Positions 1 through 8,751 of a stretch of 64,000 nucleotides of DNA are shown here, piece by piece. The notes beneath the pieces were generated by a model. The model was not told the origin of the DNA. It ran no database searches and saw only the letters and a list, made by a program, of their open reading frames with translations. The first letter of the stretch is position 1. Every line of letters begins with the position of its first letter. Source of the stretch: an uncultured Bacilli bacterium (GTDB taxonomy: Bacteria; Bacillota_I; Bacilli_A; RF39; UBA660); assembly GCA_934130045.1 (NCBI GenBank), contig CAKOXI010000001.1:1-64000 (forward strand). The letters run 5' to 3'. Position numbers and translations under genes: made by a program.

Positions 1-1144
1 CTATTGTGGTGGTGATGGTGCTGAAGTAGTATATGCTCTTCGAAACACAAGTGAGCTTGCAAATTTAATTTTAGATGAATTAGAAAAATCAGGACAAAAC
101 ATTCGAAAAGCTTATCAACGAAGGTTACCATCAGATACATCAAAAGATTATTATTTTATTCATCGTAATACAGGAGTAACAGAACCGGTATTAGTTGAAT
201 ACGGATTTTTAGATAGCACTAGTGATGATGTAAATCAATTAAAAAATAATTACAAAAAATACGCACAAGCAGTAGTTGATGCTGTTTTGGAATATAGGGA
301 TTTATCTACAACACCATCTAGTGAGTATTATACAGTAAAAAGTGGTGATAGTTTATGGAGTATTGCTAAAAAATATGGTATATCTGTAGATGAACTTAAA
401 GCTGCTAATAATTTAACAAGCAATGTACTGCAAATAGGTCAAAGACTTAATATCCCAAGTATGTCTGGAATTACAACAAAACCAGAAAATTATATTAATT
501 ATACAGTAAAATCTGGAGATAGCCTATATAGTATAGCCTCAAAAAATGACTTAACTGTCCAGGAATTAAAAAATTACAACAATTTAACAAGTAATGTACT
601 ACAAATAGGTCAAATATTAAAAATACCAGTCGTTTCAACAGAAGAAGTACCTATTGGAAAATATAGTGAATACGTAGTAAAATCTGGAGATAGTTTATAT
701 TCGATAGGAAAAAAGTATGGATATACTCCTCAGCAATTGATTGATTATAATAACCTAGACAGTACTATTCTAAGTGTTGGGCAGGTTTTAAAAATTCCAA
801 CTGTATCATCTGACTTAGAACAAACTAATTATATAGAATATACAGTAAAGAGTGGAGATAATTTATATTCAATAGGTAGAAAATATGGAGTAAGTCCACA
901 AGAACTCATGAATTATAATAATTTGACAAGTAATTTACTTAGTATTGGTCAAACACTAAAAATTCCAACTTCGTCTAGTGGAACTAATACAACATATATA
1001 GAATATAAGGTAAAAAGTGGAGATAATTTATATTCAATAGGTAGAAAATATGGATATACAGCACAAGAACTTATGAATTACAATAATTTAAAAAGTAATT
1101 TATTAAGTATTGGTCAAACAATTAGAATACCATTAAGCAAATAA
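1..1144 (+). CDS. N-acetylmuramoyl-L-alanine amidase (Amidase_3) with five LysM repeats, 5' truncated by the window
   Basis: The open frame runs in from the left edge (codons in phase from base 2). The first ~95 codons are the C-terminal half of an Amidase_3 domain: a GAEVVYALRNTSELAN segment followed by TEPVLVEYGFLDS, which carries the family's catalytic Glu. Five LysM modules of ~45 residues follow, each starting with a VKSGD[SN]L motif and ending IGQ..xIP, separated by short Ser/Thr-rich linkers. The family cleaves the MurNAc-L-Ala bond of peptidoglycan, and LysM repeats hold it on the wall. The LysM copies are very similar to each other, especially 4 and 5, which suggests recent duplication. 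In a spore former it could act in mother-cell lysis or vegetative wall turnover; the sequence does not decide. Confidence 0.93.
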   Translation, partial: YCGGDGAEVVYALRNTSELANLILDELEKSGQNIRKAYQRRLPSDTSKDYYFIHRNTGVTEPVLVEYGFLDSTSDDVNQLKNNYKKYAQAVVDAVLEYRDLSTTPSSEYYTVKSGDSLWSIAKKYGISVDELKAANNLTSNVLQIGQRLNIPSMSGITTKPENYINYTVKSGDSLYSIASKNDLTVQELKNYNNLTSNVLQIGQILKIPVVSTEEVPIGKYSEYVVKSGDSLYSIGKKYGYTPQQLIDYNNLDSTILSVGQVLKIPTVSSDLEQTNYIEYTVKSGDNLYSIGRKYGVSPQELMNYNNLTSNLLSIGQTLKIPTSSSGTNTTYIEYKVKSGDNLYSIGRKYGYTAQELMNYNNLKSNLLSIGQTIRIPLSK

Positions 1145-1174
1145 AAACAGTTAAAATAAAATTAACTGTTTTTT
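1145..1174. terminator. bidirectional intrinsic terminator
   Basis: A 10-bp stem AAACAGTTAA/TTAACTGTTT with a 7-nt loop lies between convergent genes, with A-run and T-run on opposite sides, so it can serve both the amidase and cwlJ. Confidence 0.8.
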
Positions 1175-1598
1175 AATGTAATTCAACACATACTCCACTA
1201 GCTGGTTCATAGAAGCAATGGTTTTTATATTGACCTGCAAAGTCCTGCTCCCACCATGAACTTTTACAACTTTCGCCAGTTTTTGGTGCATAAAACCATA
1301 ATGCGTTTGTAGCTGGATAATAGTATTCACCCCTTAAAACTCTATCAGCTAGTTCTTTTTGTTGAGTTGTTGGATTACTAAAAAATAAAGGACTATCTTT
1401 ACCCGCAAATCCTCCTGGATTTTGATAAATCATGTCTGATATTGTTCTTATATCCTTAAATGTTAAACAGCTTGATATAGTTCTATTTACTCCAACATTA
1501 CCAACCATCAACATCCCTAAGTTTCCCTCGCCGATAGCTTCAGCTCGCATAAGTCTAGCAAGTAAATCCCTTTCTTTGGTAGTATAGTTAACAATCAT
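1173..1598 (-). CDS. cwlJ: cell wall hydrolase, SleB/CwlJ family
   Basis: This 141-residue protein is a single Hydrolase_2 (SleB/CwlJ) domain. It shows the N-terminal RLMRAEAIGEGNLG segment with the catalytic Glu, then VGNVGVNR and a C-terminal NALWFYAP motif. The family acts on spore cortex peptidoglycan during germination. There is no signal peptide and no peptidoglycan-binding domain, which matches CwlJ rather than SleB; CwlJ is normally deposited from the mother cell. The start is supported by a GGAAGGGA ribosome site 7-8 nt upstream. It lies in the same window as a germinant receptor operon and dacB-spmAB. The exact subfamily is inferred from length and missing signal peptide. Confidence 0.85.
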   Translation of the reverse strand: MIVNYTTKERDLLARLMRAEAIGEGNLGMLMVGNVGVNRTISSCLTFKDIRTISDMIYQNPGGFAGKDSPLFFSNPTTQQKELADRVLRGEYYYPATNALWFYAPKTGESCKSSWWEQDFAGQYKNHCFYEPASGVCVELH

Positions 1599-1639
1599 AT
1601 TAAAATCCCTTCCATATGTTAAAAATTTAAAAATTTTTC

Positions 1640-1668
1640 TTGAAAAAAAATAATAATAATGTTAAAAT
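1640..1668 (+). promoter_or_regulatory. sigma-A promoter for tRNA-Trp
   Basis: TTGAAA (1640-1645), 17-bp spacer, TAAAAT (1663-1668), about 19 nt before the tRNA 5' end. Confidence 0.65.
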
Positions 1669-1686
1669 ATTTTTGTACTTTCATTT

Positions 1687-1760
1687 AGGGGTGTAGTTAA
1701 ATGGTATAATAACGGTCTCCAAAACCGCTGTTGGGAGTTCGATTCTCTCCACCCCTGCCA
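1687..1760 (+). tRNA. tRNA-Trp (anticodon CCA), CCA end encoded
   Basis: A cloverleaf can be drawn: acceptor AGGGGTG/CACCCCT, anticodon loop CTCCAAA (anticodon CCA), a normal T-loop TTCGATT, discriminator G and encoded CCA. Position 27-43 is an A-C mismatch. The CCA anticodon reads only UGG, which fits the use of TGA as stop in this window. Confidence 0.97.
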
Positions 1761-1772
1761 TATATAAAAATT

Positions 1773-1801
1773 AAATCTAGTATTTTTACTAGATTTTTTT
1801 A
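1773..1801 (+). terminator. intrinsic terminator after tRNA-Trp
   Basis: Stem AAATCTAGTA/TACTAGATTT with a TTTT loop, followed by a T-run. Confidence 0.85.
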
Positions 1802-1850
1802 TTTTAACATCTACTATATTATATGAAATAATTAGATAATTGTTAGATAT

Positions 1851-2825
1851 TTATTTTAAACTTTTTTCTTTTTTAAATTTTAATTCATATTCTGCAACCC
1901 TTTGAATATTGTAATTTTTGCCTGATTCGTCATATATATAATCTGCATCACAAATTACTACATCACCTTTTTTTAATTCTTCTGAACCTCTATATTCTTT
2001 TAACATTAATGCTGTATCGCTTGGACTAAGTGGTTTATTCCAATATATTTTATTATCGTTCAAAAGTTTGCCTAAATTTTCTTTTTTTACATCTAACCAT
2101 ACTAATCCTAATTTTCTCATCTTCTTATATATTTCATAAACGTCTTCTTTTGTACAACAATTTGTTAAAACTTTTTGACATACTTCAATAAATATTTTTG
2201 TTTTTTCGCCAAGTTCAAATTCTTTTCTAATTAATGGTTTTATAATATACGGATTATTTGGAAATGTTTTGGTTCCTCTTTTTTTACCTATTTTTATAAT
2301 TTTATCACCTATTTGATATACATCCGAAAATTCTCCATTACCTATTAATTTAATTGAACTAATTTTTACCTTTTCGTTATCAGCAATTTCTTTAATAATT
2401 AAATAATTTATTTCTTCTATTACTTTTAGACTTGCAGGTATAATATCATATTCCATTCGAAAATTTTTGATAGTTTTATTTAGTATTTGTTTTGTAAATT
2501 TTTTTTCATTTTGATCAATTATTCTAGTAATTTTTTTGTTAACTAGAAAATCAGTTGAAGTATATTCCTTTAATGACAGTAGATCATTACTTTTTTTTGT
2601 TATTGCATCAAAATAATTTTTATCGTGCAAGTATTTTTTTAGATAATTTTTATTTTTTATGTATTCTATTACTTCATTAATTCTATCATAATTTGTCCAA
2701 TTTAATAAAGAAATGGATACTATTTCTTTAAATAAAGTGATATTTTCGCTTTCTATATATTCCAAATTTTTATAAATTGAATTATTACTATTTTCAAGTT
2801 GTTTTATTATATCTATAGAATACAT
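1851..2825 (-). CDS. uncharacterised protein with a divergent protein-kinase-like fold
   Basis: The first ~150 residues are Lys/Asn/Ile-rich, predicted helical and unrecognised. Residues ~158-300 carry kinase-fold signatures in the right order: a glycine-rich loop LIGNGEFSDVYQIG (about 160-173), a following lysine in DKIIKIG (K178), a catalytic-loop-like WLDVKKENLG (D245, K247, N250), and a DFG-like VVICDADYIY (D293/D295). The activation segment and C-lobe are very short, so it may be a small-molecule or protein kinase, or a pseudokinase. There are no membrane segments. The start has a GAAGGAAATGAT ribosome site. It is a single gene between tRNA-Trp and a divergent phosphohexomutase. The kinase call rests on motif order only. 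Confidence 0.55.
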   Translation of the reverse strand: MYSIDIIKQLENSNNSIYKNLEYIESENITLFKEIVSISLLNWTNYDRINEVIEYIKNKNYLKKYLHDKNYFDAITKKSNDLLSLKEYTSTDFLVNKKITRIIDQNEKKFTKQILNKTIKNFRMEYDIIPASLKVIEEINYLIIKEIADNEKVKISSIKLIGNGEFSDVYQIGDKIIKIGKKRGTKTFPNNPYIIKPLIRKEFELGEKTKIFIEVCQKVLTNCCTKEDVYEIYKKMRKLGLVWLDVKKENLGKLLNDNKIYWNKPLSPSDTALMLKEYRGSEELKKGDVVICDADYIYDESGKNYNIQRVAEYELKFKKEKSLK

Positions 2826-2938
2826 AATATCATTTCCTTCTTGTGATAATATGATATTCTATTCTTAAGAATTAGTCAAGAAATTATTTTATTTATTTTG
2901 TTAATATGATAGAATAAATATAGAAAGATAGGTGGGTT

Positions 2939-4312
2939 ATGAAAATAACAAATGAAATAAATAAATCAATTTTTAGGGAGTATGACATTAGAGGAATCTA
3001 TGGAGTAGATTTAAATGAGGATGTTGCTTATACTTTAGGTAGAAGTTTTGCAACTTATATAAAAAAATATAATAGTAATAAAGTTATAGTTGGTCATGAT
3101 AATCGTCATTCATCGCCAATTTTACATGATGCTTTAGTAAAGGGAATTAATGATTCTGGTTGTGATGTAATTGACCTAGGTTTAGTTACAACTCCAATGT
3201 ATTATTATGGAAGAATTAAGTATGATACCCCAACTGGTATTATGATAACTGCAAGCCATAATCCTAAAGAATATAATGGATTTAAAATTTCTTTTGAAAA
3301 AATAGGTAATGCTTATGGAGAGTTAATTCAAGACTTTATGAGATTTACCTTAGAGGGTAATTTTAACAGTGGTACAGGTAGTGTTATTTCTAAAAATTTA
3401 AAGGAAGATTATATTAATTTATTAACAAGTTCAGTAGATATTGATAATAATATTAAAGTTGTACTTGATTGTGGAAATGGAACTGGATCAATAGTTATTA
3501 AAGATATTTTTGATGCTTTAGGAATTACTTATTATCCTTTATATTGTGAAAGTGATGGCGATTTTCCAAATCATCATCCAGATCCTTCGGTTCCAGCTAA
3601 TATGGTTGATTTAGGACGAAAAGTTGTAGAATTAGGTTATGATTTTGGTATTGGAATTGATGGCGATGCTGATAGAGTTGGTATAGTAGATGAAAATGGT
3701 AAATTTATTGCTGCTGATTTATATATGTTAATTATGTATAGATATCTAAATAAAAATTTAAAAAATCGTAAAGCTTTATTTGATGTAAAATGCTCTAAAA
3801 CTTTAATAGATGAATTAAATAAGCTTGATATTGAACCAGTTATGTATAGAACAGGAAACTCTTATTCAAATATGATGATGCAGAAAGGTGATTTTGATTT
3901 TGGTGGAGAGTTTTCTGGACACGTATTTTTTAGAGATAAATTTTTAGGTTTTGATGATGGAATATATGCTGGTCTTAGAATGTGTGAAGTAATTAGTAAA
4001 TCAAATAAGAAAATAAGTGATTGGTTACTTAATACAAACAAGTATTATTCTACTACTGAACTTAAAATTAAAGTTGATGATTGTAATAAATTTAAAATTG
4101 TTGAACGTGTTAAAGAATACGCTAAAGAAAAAAATTATAAATTTGTTGATATAGATGGTGTTCGTGTAGAATTTAGTGATTCGTGGGCACTTGTTAGGGC
4201 TTCTAATACTGGACCTAATATTACTTACCGATTTGAGGCAAGTAGTGAGAAACGTTTAGAAGAAATATCTAATGAGTTTGAAAGTGTTTTAAAAAGTATT
4301 ATAAATGAGTAA
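2939..4312 (+). CDS. phosphomannomutase/phosphoglucomutase
   Basis: This 457-residue enzyme of the alpha-D-phosphohexomutase superfamily interconverts hexose 1- and 6-phosphates in the cytoplasm. Visible signatures are the phosphoserine loop TASHNPKEYNG (S106), the metal loop GIDGDADRVG (D241/D243/D245), the sugar-binding GGEFSGH, and a C-terminal phosphate-binding RASNTGPNITYR. Length and order match bacterial ManB/AlgC-type mutases. It has an AGGTGGG ribosome site and a weak extended -10 (TGATAGAAT, 2907-2915). It overlaps the next membrane protein by 8 nt. The product probably feeds nucleotide-sugar and envelope synthesis; Man versus Glc preference cannot be read from sequence. Confidence 0.92.
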   Translation: MKITNEINKSIFREYDIRGIYGVDLNEDVAYTLGRSFATYIKKYNSNKVIVGHDNRHSSPILHDALVKGINDSGCDVIDLGLVTTPMYYYGRIKYDTPTGIMITASHNPKEYNGFKISFEKIGNAYGELIQDFMRFTLEGNFNSGTGSVISKNLKEDYINLLTSSVDIDNNIKVVLDCGNGTGSIVIKDIFDALGITYYPLYCESDGDFPNHHPDPSVPANMVDLGRKVVELGYDFGIGIDGDADRVGIVDENGKFIAADLYMLIMYRYLNKNLKNRKALFDVKCSKTLIDELNKLDIEPVMYRTGNSYSNMMMQKGDFDFGGEFSGHVFFRDKFLGFDDGIYAGLRMCEVISKSNKKISDWLLNTNKYYSTTELKIKVDDCNKFKIVERVKEYAKEKNYKFVDIDGVRVEFSDSWALVRASNTGPNITYRFEASSEKRLEEISNEFESVLKSIINE

Positions 4313-4664
4313 ATCTGATTCAAAATTAGAAAAAACATTTTATTTATTTTTAAAAGGTTTTTACTATTATCATTTTATTTTAGCAATTTTAAATTTAATT
4401 TTCTTTTATTTTAAATTATATGATTTATTAAATATTACAACAGTTTTGTTACTTGTTTCTATTATCATTGAATTTTTTAATGGATATATAAGAGGATACT
4501 TTGGTATAGTCTCTTATATTATTTCTGCTATTTTAGGTATTTATTTTATTAATAATATATGGTATGGTATATCTATTGGTATTTCCATTTTAAGTATTTT
4601 AAGTATATTTATAAATGGTATAATTTCCAAGATATTTAGTTATTTAATAAAGAAATTTAATTAA
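4305..4664 (+). CDS. small four-helix membrane protein, unknown function
   Basis: This 119-residue protein is almost entirely hydrophobic, with about four predicted transmembrane helices (residues ~18-35, 38-55, 63-82, 84-105). Its start lies inside the end of the mutase gene (8-nt overlap), so the two are very likely translated from one message. No family recognised. Confidence 0.75.
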   Translation: MSKSDSKLEKTFYLFLKGFYYYHFILAILNLIFFYFKLYDLLNITTVLLLVSIIIEFFNGYIRGYFGIVSYIISAILGIYFINNIWYGISIGISILSILSIFINGIISKIFSYLIKKFN

Positions 4665-4683
4665 TTGTGTGATATTATGTTCT

Positions 4684-4710
4684 TTAGCACTCAAACTTGA
4701 CAATTGCTAA
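4684..4710 (+). promoter_or_regulatory. CIRCE-like HrcA operator upstream of htpG
   Basis: Left half TTAGCACTC (4684-4692) is exact. After exactly 9 nt comes the right half AATTGCTAA (4702-4710), which matches the CIRCE half-site GAGTGCTAA at 7 of 9 positions. It overlaps the -35 box of the htpG promoter, the expected place for an HrcA repressor site. Confidence 0.75.
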
Positions 4711-4725
4711 AAAATGTAGTATCAT
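4697..4725 (+). promoter_or_regulatory. sigma-A promoter of htpG
   Basis: TTGACA (4697-4702), 17-bp spacer, TATCAT (4720-4725). The -35 hexamer is inside the CIRCE-like repeat. The transcript leader would be about 25 nt. Confidence 0.8.
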
Positions 4726-4756
4726 TTTTTTGTTGAATGAGATTTGGAGGCTAAAT

Positions 4757-6631
4757 ATGAAAAAACAATTTAAAGCGGAATCTAAAAGATTATTAGATTT
4801 AATGATTAATTCAATTTATACAAATAAAGAAATTTTTATGAGGGAACTTATTTCGAATGCAAGTGATGCGATTGATAAATTGCATTATTTGTCATTAACT
4901 GATTCGAAAGTAAAACCTGGTAATTTTGAAATTAGAATAGAAGCAGATAAGGAAAATCGTACTTTAACTATTAGTGATAATGGTATTGGTATGACTGAAG
5001 AGGAACTTGAAAATAATTTAGGAACTATTGCTAAAAGTGGATCTTTAGCGTTTAAACAAGAAAATGAAAATCAAACTGATGTAGATATAATTGGACAATT
5101 TGGTGTTGGATTTTATTCTGCGTTTATGGTAAGTAAGAAAATAGAAGTTAAATCACGTGCTTATTCAAGTGATAAAGCTTATTTATGGTCATCAAGTGGT
5201 GAAGATGGTTATACAATATCTTCTACTGATAAAGATACTTGTGGAACTGTTATAACTCTTTATTTAAAAGATGATGATGAAGATTTTAAATATAGTGAAT
5301 ATTTAGAAGAATACAAAATTAGAAGTATTATTAAAAAATATTCTGATTATATAAGATATCCTATCGTTATGAATGTTGAAAATCGTGTTTTAAAAGATGG
5401 TAGTAAGGATGAATATGAAACTATTCATGAAGATGCTACTTTAAACAGTATGATTCCTATTTGGAAAAAAGATAAAAAAGATATAACTGAAGAAGATTAT
5501 AATAATTTTTATAGTGATAAATTTTATGATTATGAAAAACCTATGAAAGTTATTAATTCTAAAGTTGAAGGTCAATGTAGTTATAACTCAATTTTATTTA
5601 TTCCAAGTCATGCTCCATATGATTTTTATACAAAGGAATATGAAAAAGGCTTACAACTTTATTCTAATGGTGTTTTAATTCAAGAAAAATGTGGTGATTT
5701 ATTACCTGATTATTTCAATTTTGTTAAAGGTATTGTAGATACTCCTGACTTATCACTTAATATTTCTAGGGAAATGTTACAACACGATAAAAATTTAGGT
5801 ATAATAGCTAAGAGTATTGAAAACAAAATAAAAAATGAATTATCAAATATGATGAAAAATGATTATGAAGAATATAAAAAATTCTTTAAAATATTTGGAT
5901 TACAATTGAAATTTGGTATTTATAATAATTATGGTATGGATAAAGATAAATTGAAAGATTTAATTTTGTTCTATTCAGCTAATAAAAAGGATTTAATTTC
6001 ATTAAAGGAATATGTTTCTAATATGAGCGAAAATCAAGATAAGATTTATTATGCTAATGGTGAAACACCTGATAAGATAGATTTATTACCACAAGTTGAA
6101 TTAGTAAAAGATAAGGGCTTCGATATTTTATATTTTACTGATTATATGGATGAATTTGCTATTCAAACATTAATGGAATATGAAGGTAAAAAATTTATTA
6201 ATGTTTGTTCAAAAGATTTAAATTTAAGTAGTGATGAAGAAAATAAAAAACTTGATAAATTAAATAGTGAACATTCTGATTTATTTAAAGCAATGAAGGA
6301 AAGTTTAGCTGATAGTGTAAGTGAGGTTAGATTTACAAATCGTTTAAAGAGTCATCCTGTATGCTTAACTACAGAAGGCGATGTATCAGTTGAAATGGAA
6401 AAAGTATTTAATGCTATGCCAACTGATAATAAAATTAAAGCTAATACTATTTTAGAGATAAATAGTGAACATAAAATTGTTGATAAATTAAATGATTTAT
6501 ATAAAAATGATAAAGATGAATTAGCAAAATATACAAAAATTTTGTATGCACAAGCAAGACTTATTGAGGGATTAACAATAGATAATCCAACTGAGATTAG
6601 TAATTTAGTTTGTGAATTGATTTCTAAATAA
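4757..6631 (+). CDS. htpG: HSP90-family molecular chaperone HtpG
   Basis: A 624-residue HtpG. The N-terminal GHKL ATPase shows ELISNASDAIDKL, DNGIGM and GQFGVGFYSAFMV, the family's ATP-binding loops. The middle domain contains NISREMLQ and the length matches bacterial HtpG. The chosen ATG follows TTTGGAGG at 7 nt; an upstream in-frame TTG at 4697 lies within the promoter and is rejected. It is a cytosolic ATP-dependent chaperone for stressed client proteins. A CIRCE-like operator overlaps the promoter, so heat-shock control by HrcA is likely, unlike Bacillus subtilis htpG, which is not in the HrcA regulon. Confidence 0.97.
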   Translation: MKKQFKAESKRLLDLMINSIYTNKEIFMRELISNASDAIDKLHYLSLTDSKVKPGNFEIRIEADKENRTLTISDNGIGMTEEELENNLGTIAKSGSLAFKQENENQTDVDIIGQFGVGFYSAFMVSKKIEVKSRAYSSDKAYLWSSSGEDGYTISSTDKDTCGTVITLYLKDDDEDFKYSEYLEEYKIRSIIKKYSDYIRYPIVMNVENRVLKDGSKDEYETIHEDATLNSMIPIWKKDKKDITEEDYNNFYSDKFYDYEKPMKVINSKVEGQCSYNSILFIPSHAPYDFYTKEYEKGLQLYSNGVLIQEKCGDLLPDYFNFVKGIVDTPDLSLNISREMLQHDKNLGIIAKSIENKIKNELSNMMKNDYEEYKKFFKIFGLQLKFGIYNNYGMDKDKLKDLILFYSANKKDLISLKEYVSNMSENQDKIYYANGETPDKIDLLPQVELVKDKGFDILYFTDYMDEFAIQTLMEYEGKKFINVCSKDLNLSSDEENKKLDKLNSEHSDLFKAMKESLADSVSEVRFTNRLKSHPVCLTTEGDVSVEMEKVFNAMPTDNKIKANTILEINSEHKIVDKLNDLYKNDKDELAKYTKILYAQARLIEGLTIDNPTEISNLVCELISK

Positions 6632-6668
6632 AAAACATAACTTTAAACATATTGTTATGTTTTTTTTT
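6632..6668 (+). terminator. intrinsic terminator of htpG
   Basis: Stem AAAACATAAC/GTTATGTTTT with a 12-nt loop and a long T-run. Confidence 0.85.
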
Positions 6669-6674
6669 GTATTA

Positions 6675-6703
6675 TTTTCAAATTTTTTAAAATTTGATAT
6701 AAT
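6675..6703 (+). promoter_or_regulatory. promoter with extended -10
   Basis: TTTTCA (6675-6680), 17 bp, TATAAT (6698-6703) preceded by TGn. The -10 is only ~15 nt from the start codon of the next gene, so the leader is very short. Confidence 0.65.
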
Positions 6704-6718
6704 AAATAGGGGATGAAT

Positions 6719-7213
6719 ATGAATAATAAAAAGATAAATGCTATAGAACTTGTTATAAATGACAAGGAAGAATTTTATAATAGTTTTAATAATAAAAAAT
6801 TATCAAGTGATTTAGGTAATTATATTTATAATGAAGCTTTAATTTTTAATAGAAATGAATCTTTTCAAATTAATATTAAAACAAATTTTGATTTAACTAA
6901 AAATGAAAAAAATGAAATAGTAGATATGATACGTGAATATTTTGGACTTCGTATTAGAGAAACAATAAATTATTATAAGTTTAATAGAATAAAGAAATTA
7001 TTATTATTTTTATTAGGTATTATATTAATTACTATTTCACATTTTGTTAGTGTTAATAATGAGTTTTTAATATCGGAAGTATTTTTAATAATTGGTTGGG
7101 TTGCAATATGGGAAGTATTTGATAATATTTTGCTTGTTGAAACAAAGAAAAAATTTAAATTGAATAGATATAAAAAATTAGTAAATTGTAAAATTAATTT
7201 TGAAAATAAATAG
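6719..7213 (+). CDS. membrane protein of unknown function
   Basis: This 164-residue protein has a soluble N-terminal part (~100 residues, charged, containing KNEKNEIVDMIREYFGLRIRE), two transmembrane helices (about 110-128 and 132-150) and a basic C-terminal tail. The second of two ATGs was chosen because the GGGG ribosome site sits at normal spacing from it and not from the first (6713). No family recognised. It is monocistronic, between the htpG terminator and the germination operon. Confidence 0.7.
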   Translation: MNNKKINAIELVINDKEEFYNSFNNKKLSSDLGNYIYNEALIFNRNESFQINIKTNFDLTKNEKNEIVDMIREYFGLRIRETINYYKFNRIKKLLLFLLGIILITISHFVSVNNEFLISEVFLIIGWVAIWEVFDNILLVETKKKFKLNRYKKLVNCKINFENK

Positions 7214-7261
7214 TTTTTTTCTATTTATTTTTTTTAATGAAATAATTTTTATTTTTTTATT

Positions 7262-7272
7262 CATAATATAAT
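7262..7272 (+). promoter_or_regulatory. candidate -10 region of the germination operon
   Basis: CATAATA (7262-7268) matches the forespore sigma-G -10 pattern and overlaps a sigma-A-like TATAAT (7267-7272). No convincing -35 is seen for either, so the sigma factor is uncertain. Confidence 0.3.
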
Positions 7273-7290
7273 TAGAAATTTGGTGATAAT

Positions 7291-8751
7291 ATGTTAAGTA
7301 TAGAAAATATTATGGATAAAATTAAGGAAGAAACCAATAATATTAGTGATGTTGTTTATAGAAAAAAAATAATCAATAAACAAACTATTTATATTATTTA
7401 TAATGAACCTTTAACATCTAGTGATAAAATAAGTGATTTTATTATAAGAAGTTTGAATAATATATCACAAGATAAAAAGCATGAAAAAAATATTAAAGAT
7501 AAAATAATTAATAATATATCTAATTTTAAAGTTAAAGAACTTAATAGTTATAAAGATATATGTTTTTATTTAAATAGTGGCTTTACTATATTGTTAATTG
7601 AAAATGTTGATGGTGCTCTTGCACTTGAAACTAAAGCAGATTTATCACGTAGTATTTCAACTCCGGATACTGAAAATACACTTCGTGGTAGTAAAGATTC
7701 TTTTGTTGAGGATTATCAAAAAAATATTGGCTTGATAAAAAAGAGAATTCGCTCTAATGATCTGTGGATTGATGATTATACAAAAGGAAAATATACTAAT
7801 ACACAAATTGGAGTTTTATATATAAATGGTGTTGTAAAAAAAGAATTGGTTGATACTGTTAAAAAAGCTTTAGATAAAGTTGATATTTCAGGAATTATTA
7901 GTAGTGAGAATTTAAAAAATTTAATTGAAAAGGAAAATAAGAGTGTTTTTCCTACTATTATGACTACTGAAAGACCAGATGTTGTTTCTAATGCATTACT
8001 TGAGGGTAAGGTAGTAATAATTGTTGATAATGGTCCTTATGCTTTGGTATTACCATCGGTTTTAAATGATTTTTTCAAAACTTGTGAAGATTATTATGGA
8101 AAATATAAAAATGTTTCATTAACAAGAATAGTTAAATTTTTTGCTTTTTTTATTTCAATTTTAATGCCAAGTGTATATATATCTTTAATAACATATAATC
8201 AAGAAATGATTCCAACCGAACTTTTAGTTAATTTTGCAACGCAAAGAGATGGTGTTCCATTTCCAGCTTTTTTTGAAGCAGTTATAATGCTATTGTCATT
8301 TGAAATTTTAAGAGAAAGCGATTTAAGGGTTCCTGGTTTTACTGGAAGTTCACTATCGATTGTTGGAGCACTTATTTTAGGTGATGCCGCAGTACAAGCA
8401 GGAATTGTATCGCCAATTATGATTATTGTAATAGCCATAACTGCAATTTCCTCACTTCCATTTTCAGAACCAGAACTTATTAATGGATTACGTTGGTATC
8501 GTATTTTATTTATGATTGGCGCATCAATGCTTGGAATTGTAGGTGTAGTTATTGTGTTTATTTATTTTATTATAGAGTTATCAAGTTTAAATTCATTTGG
8601 AAAACCTTATTTAATTCCGTACGCTCCAACTTATATAGTAGGTCTTAAAAATAGTTTAGTTAAATTTCCAGCAAAATCTTTAATTAAAAGACGTCCTTAT
8701 TTATCAAATAATACTATTAGAAAGAGAAGTGAGAGTAATGAAAAAAATTAA
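7291..8751 (+). CDS. spore germination protein, GerA family (GerAA/GerKA type)
   Basis: This 486-residue GerA-family subunit has a large hydrophilic N-terminal domain (to ~residue 270), then about five membrane helices. Family segments are visible: TPDTENTLRGSKDSFVED, RSNDLWIDDYTKGKYT, ERPDVVSNALLEGKVVI and GVPFPAFFEAVIMLLSFEILRE. GerA proteins form part of the nutrient germinant receptor in the spore inner membrane. The ribosome site is TTGGTGAT. It is followed by the C and B subunits in A-C-B order, as in clostridial gerK clusters rather than the B. subtilis A-B-C order. Confidence 0.95.
   Translation: MLSIENIMDKIKEETNNISDVVYRKKIINKQTIYIIYNEPLTSSDKISDFIIRSLNNISQDKKHEKNIKDKIINNISNFKVKELNSYKDICFYLNSGFTILLIENVDGALALETKADLSRSISTPDTENTLRGSKDSFVEDYQKNIGLIKKRIRSNDLWIDDYTKGKYTNTQIGVLYINGVVKKELVDTVKKALDKVDISGIISSENLKNLIEKENKSVFPTIMTTERPDVVSNALLEGKVVIIVDNGPYALVLPSVLNDFFKTCEDYYGKYKNVSLTRIVKFFAFFISILMPSVYISLITYNQEMIPTELLVNFATQRDGVPFPAFFEAVIMLLSFEILRESDLRVPGFTGSSLSIVGALILGDAAVQAGIVSPIMIIVIAITAISSLPFSEPELINGLRWYRILFMIGASMLGIVGVVIVFIYFIIELSSLNSFGKPYLIPYAPTYIVGLKNSLVKFPAKSLIKRRPYLSNNTIRKRSESNEKN

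Noticed and set aside
8199..8438. Minus-strand open frame inside the GerA-type gene
   Set aside because: It lies wholly inside a well-supported gene on the other strand, with no ribosome site and no family signature.
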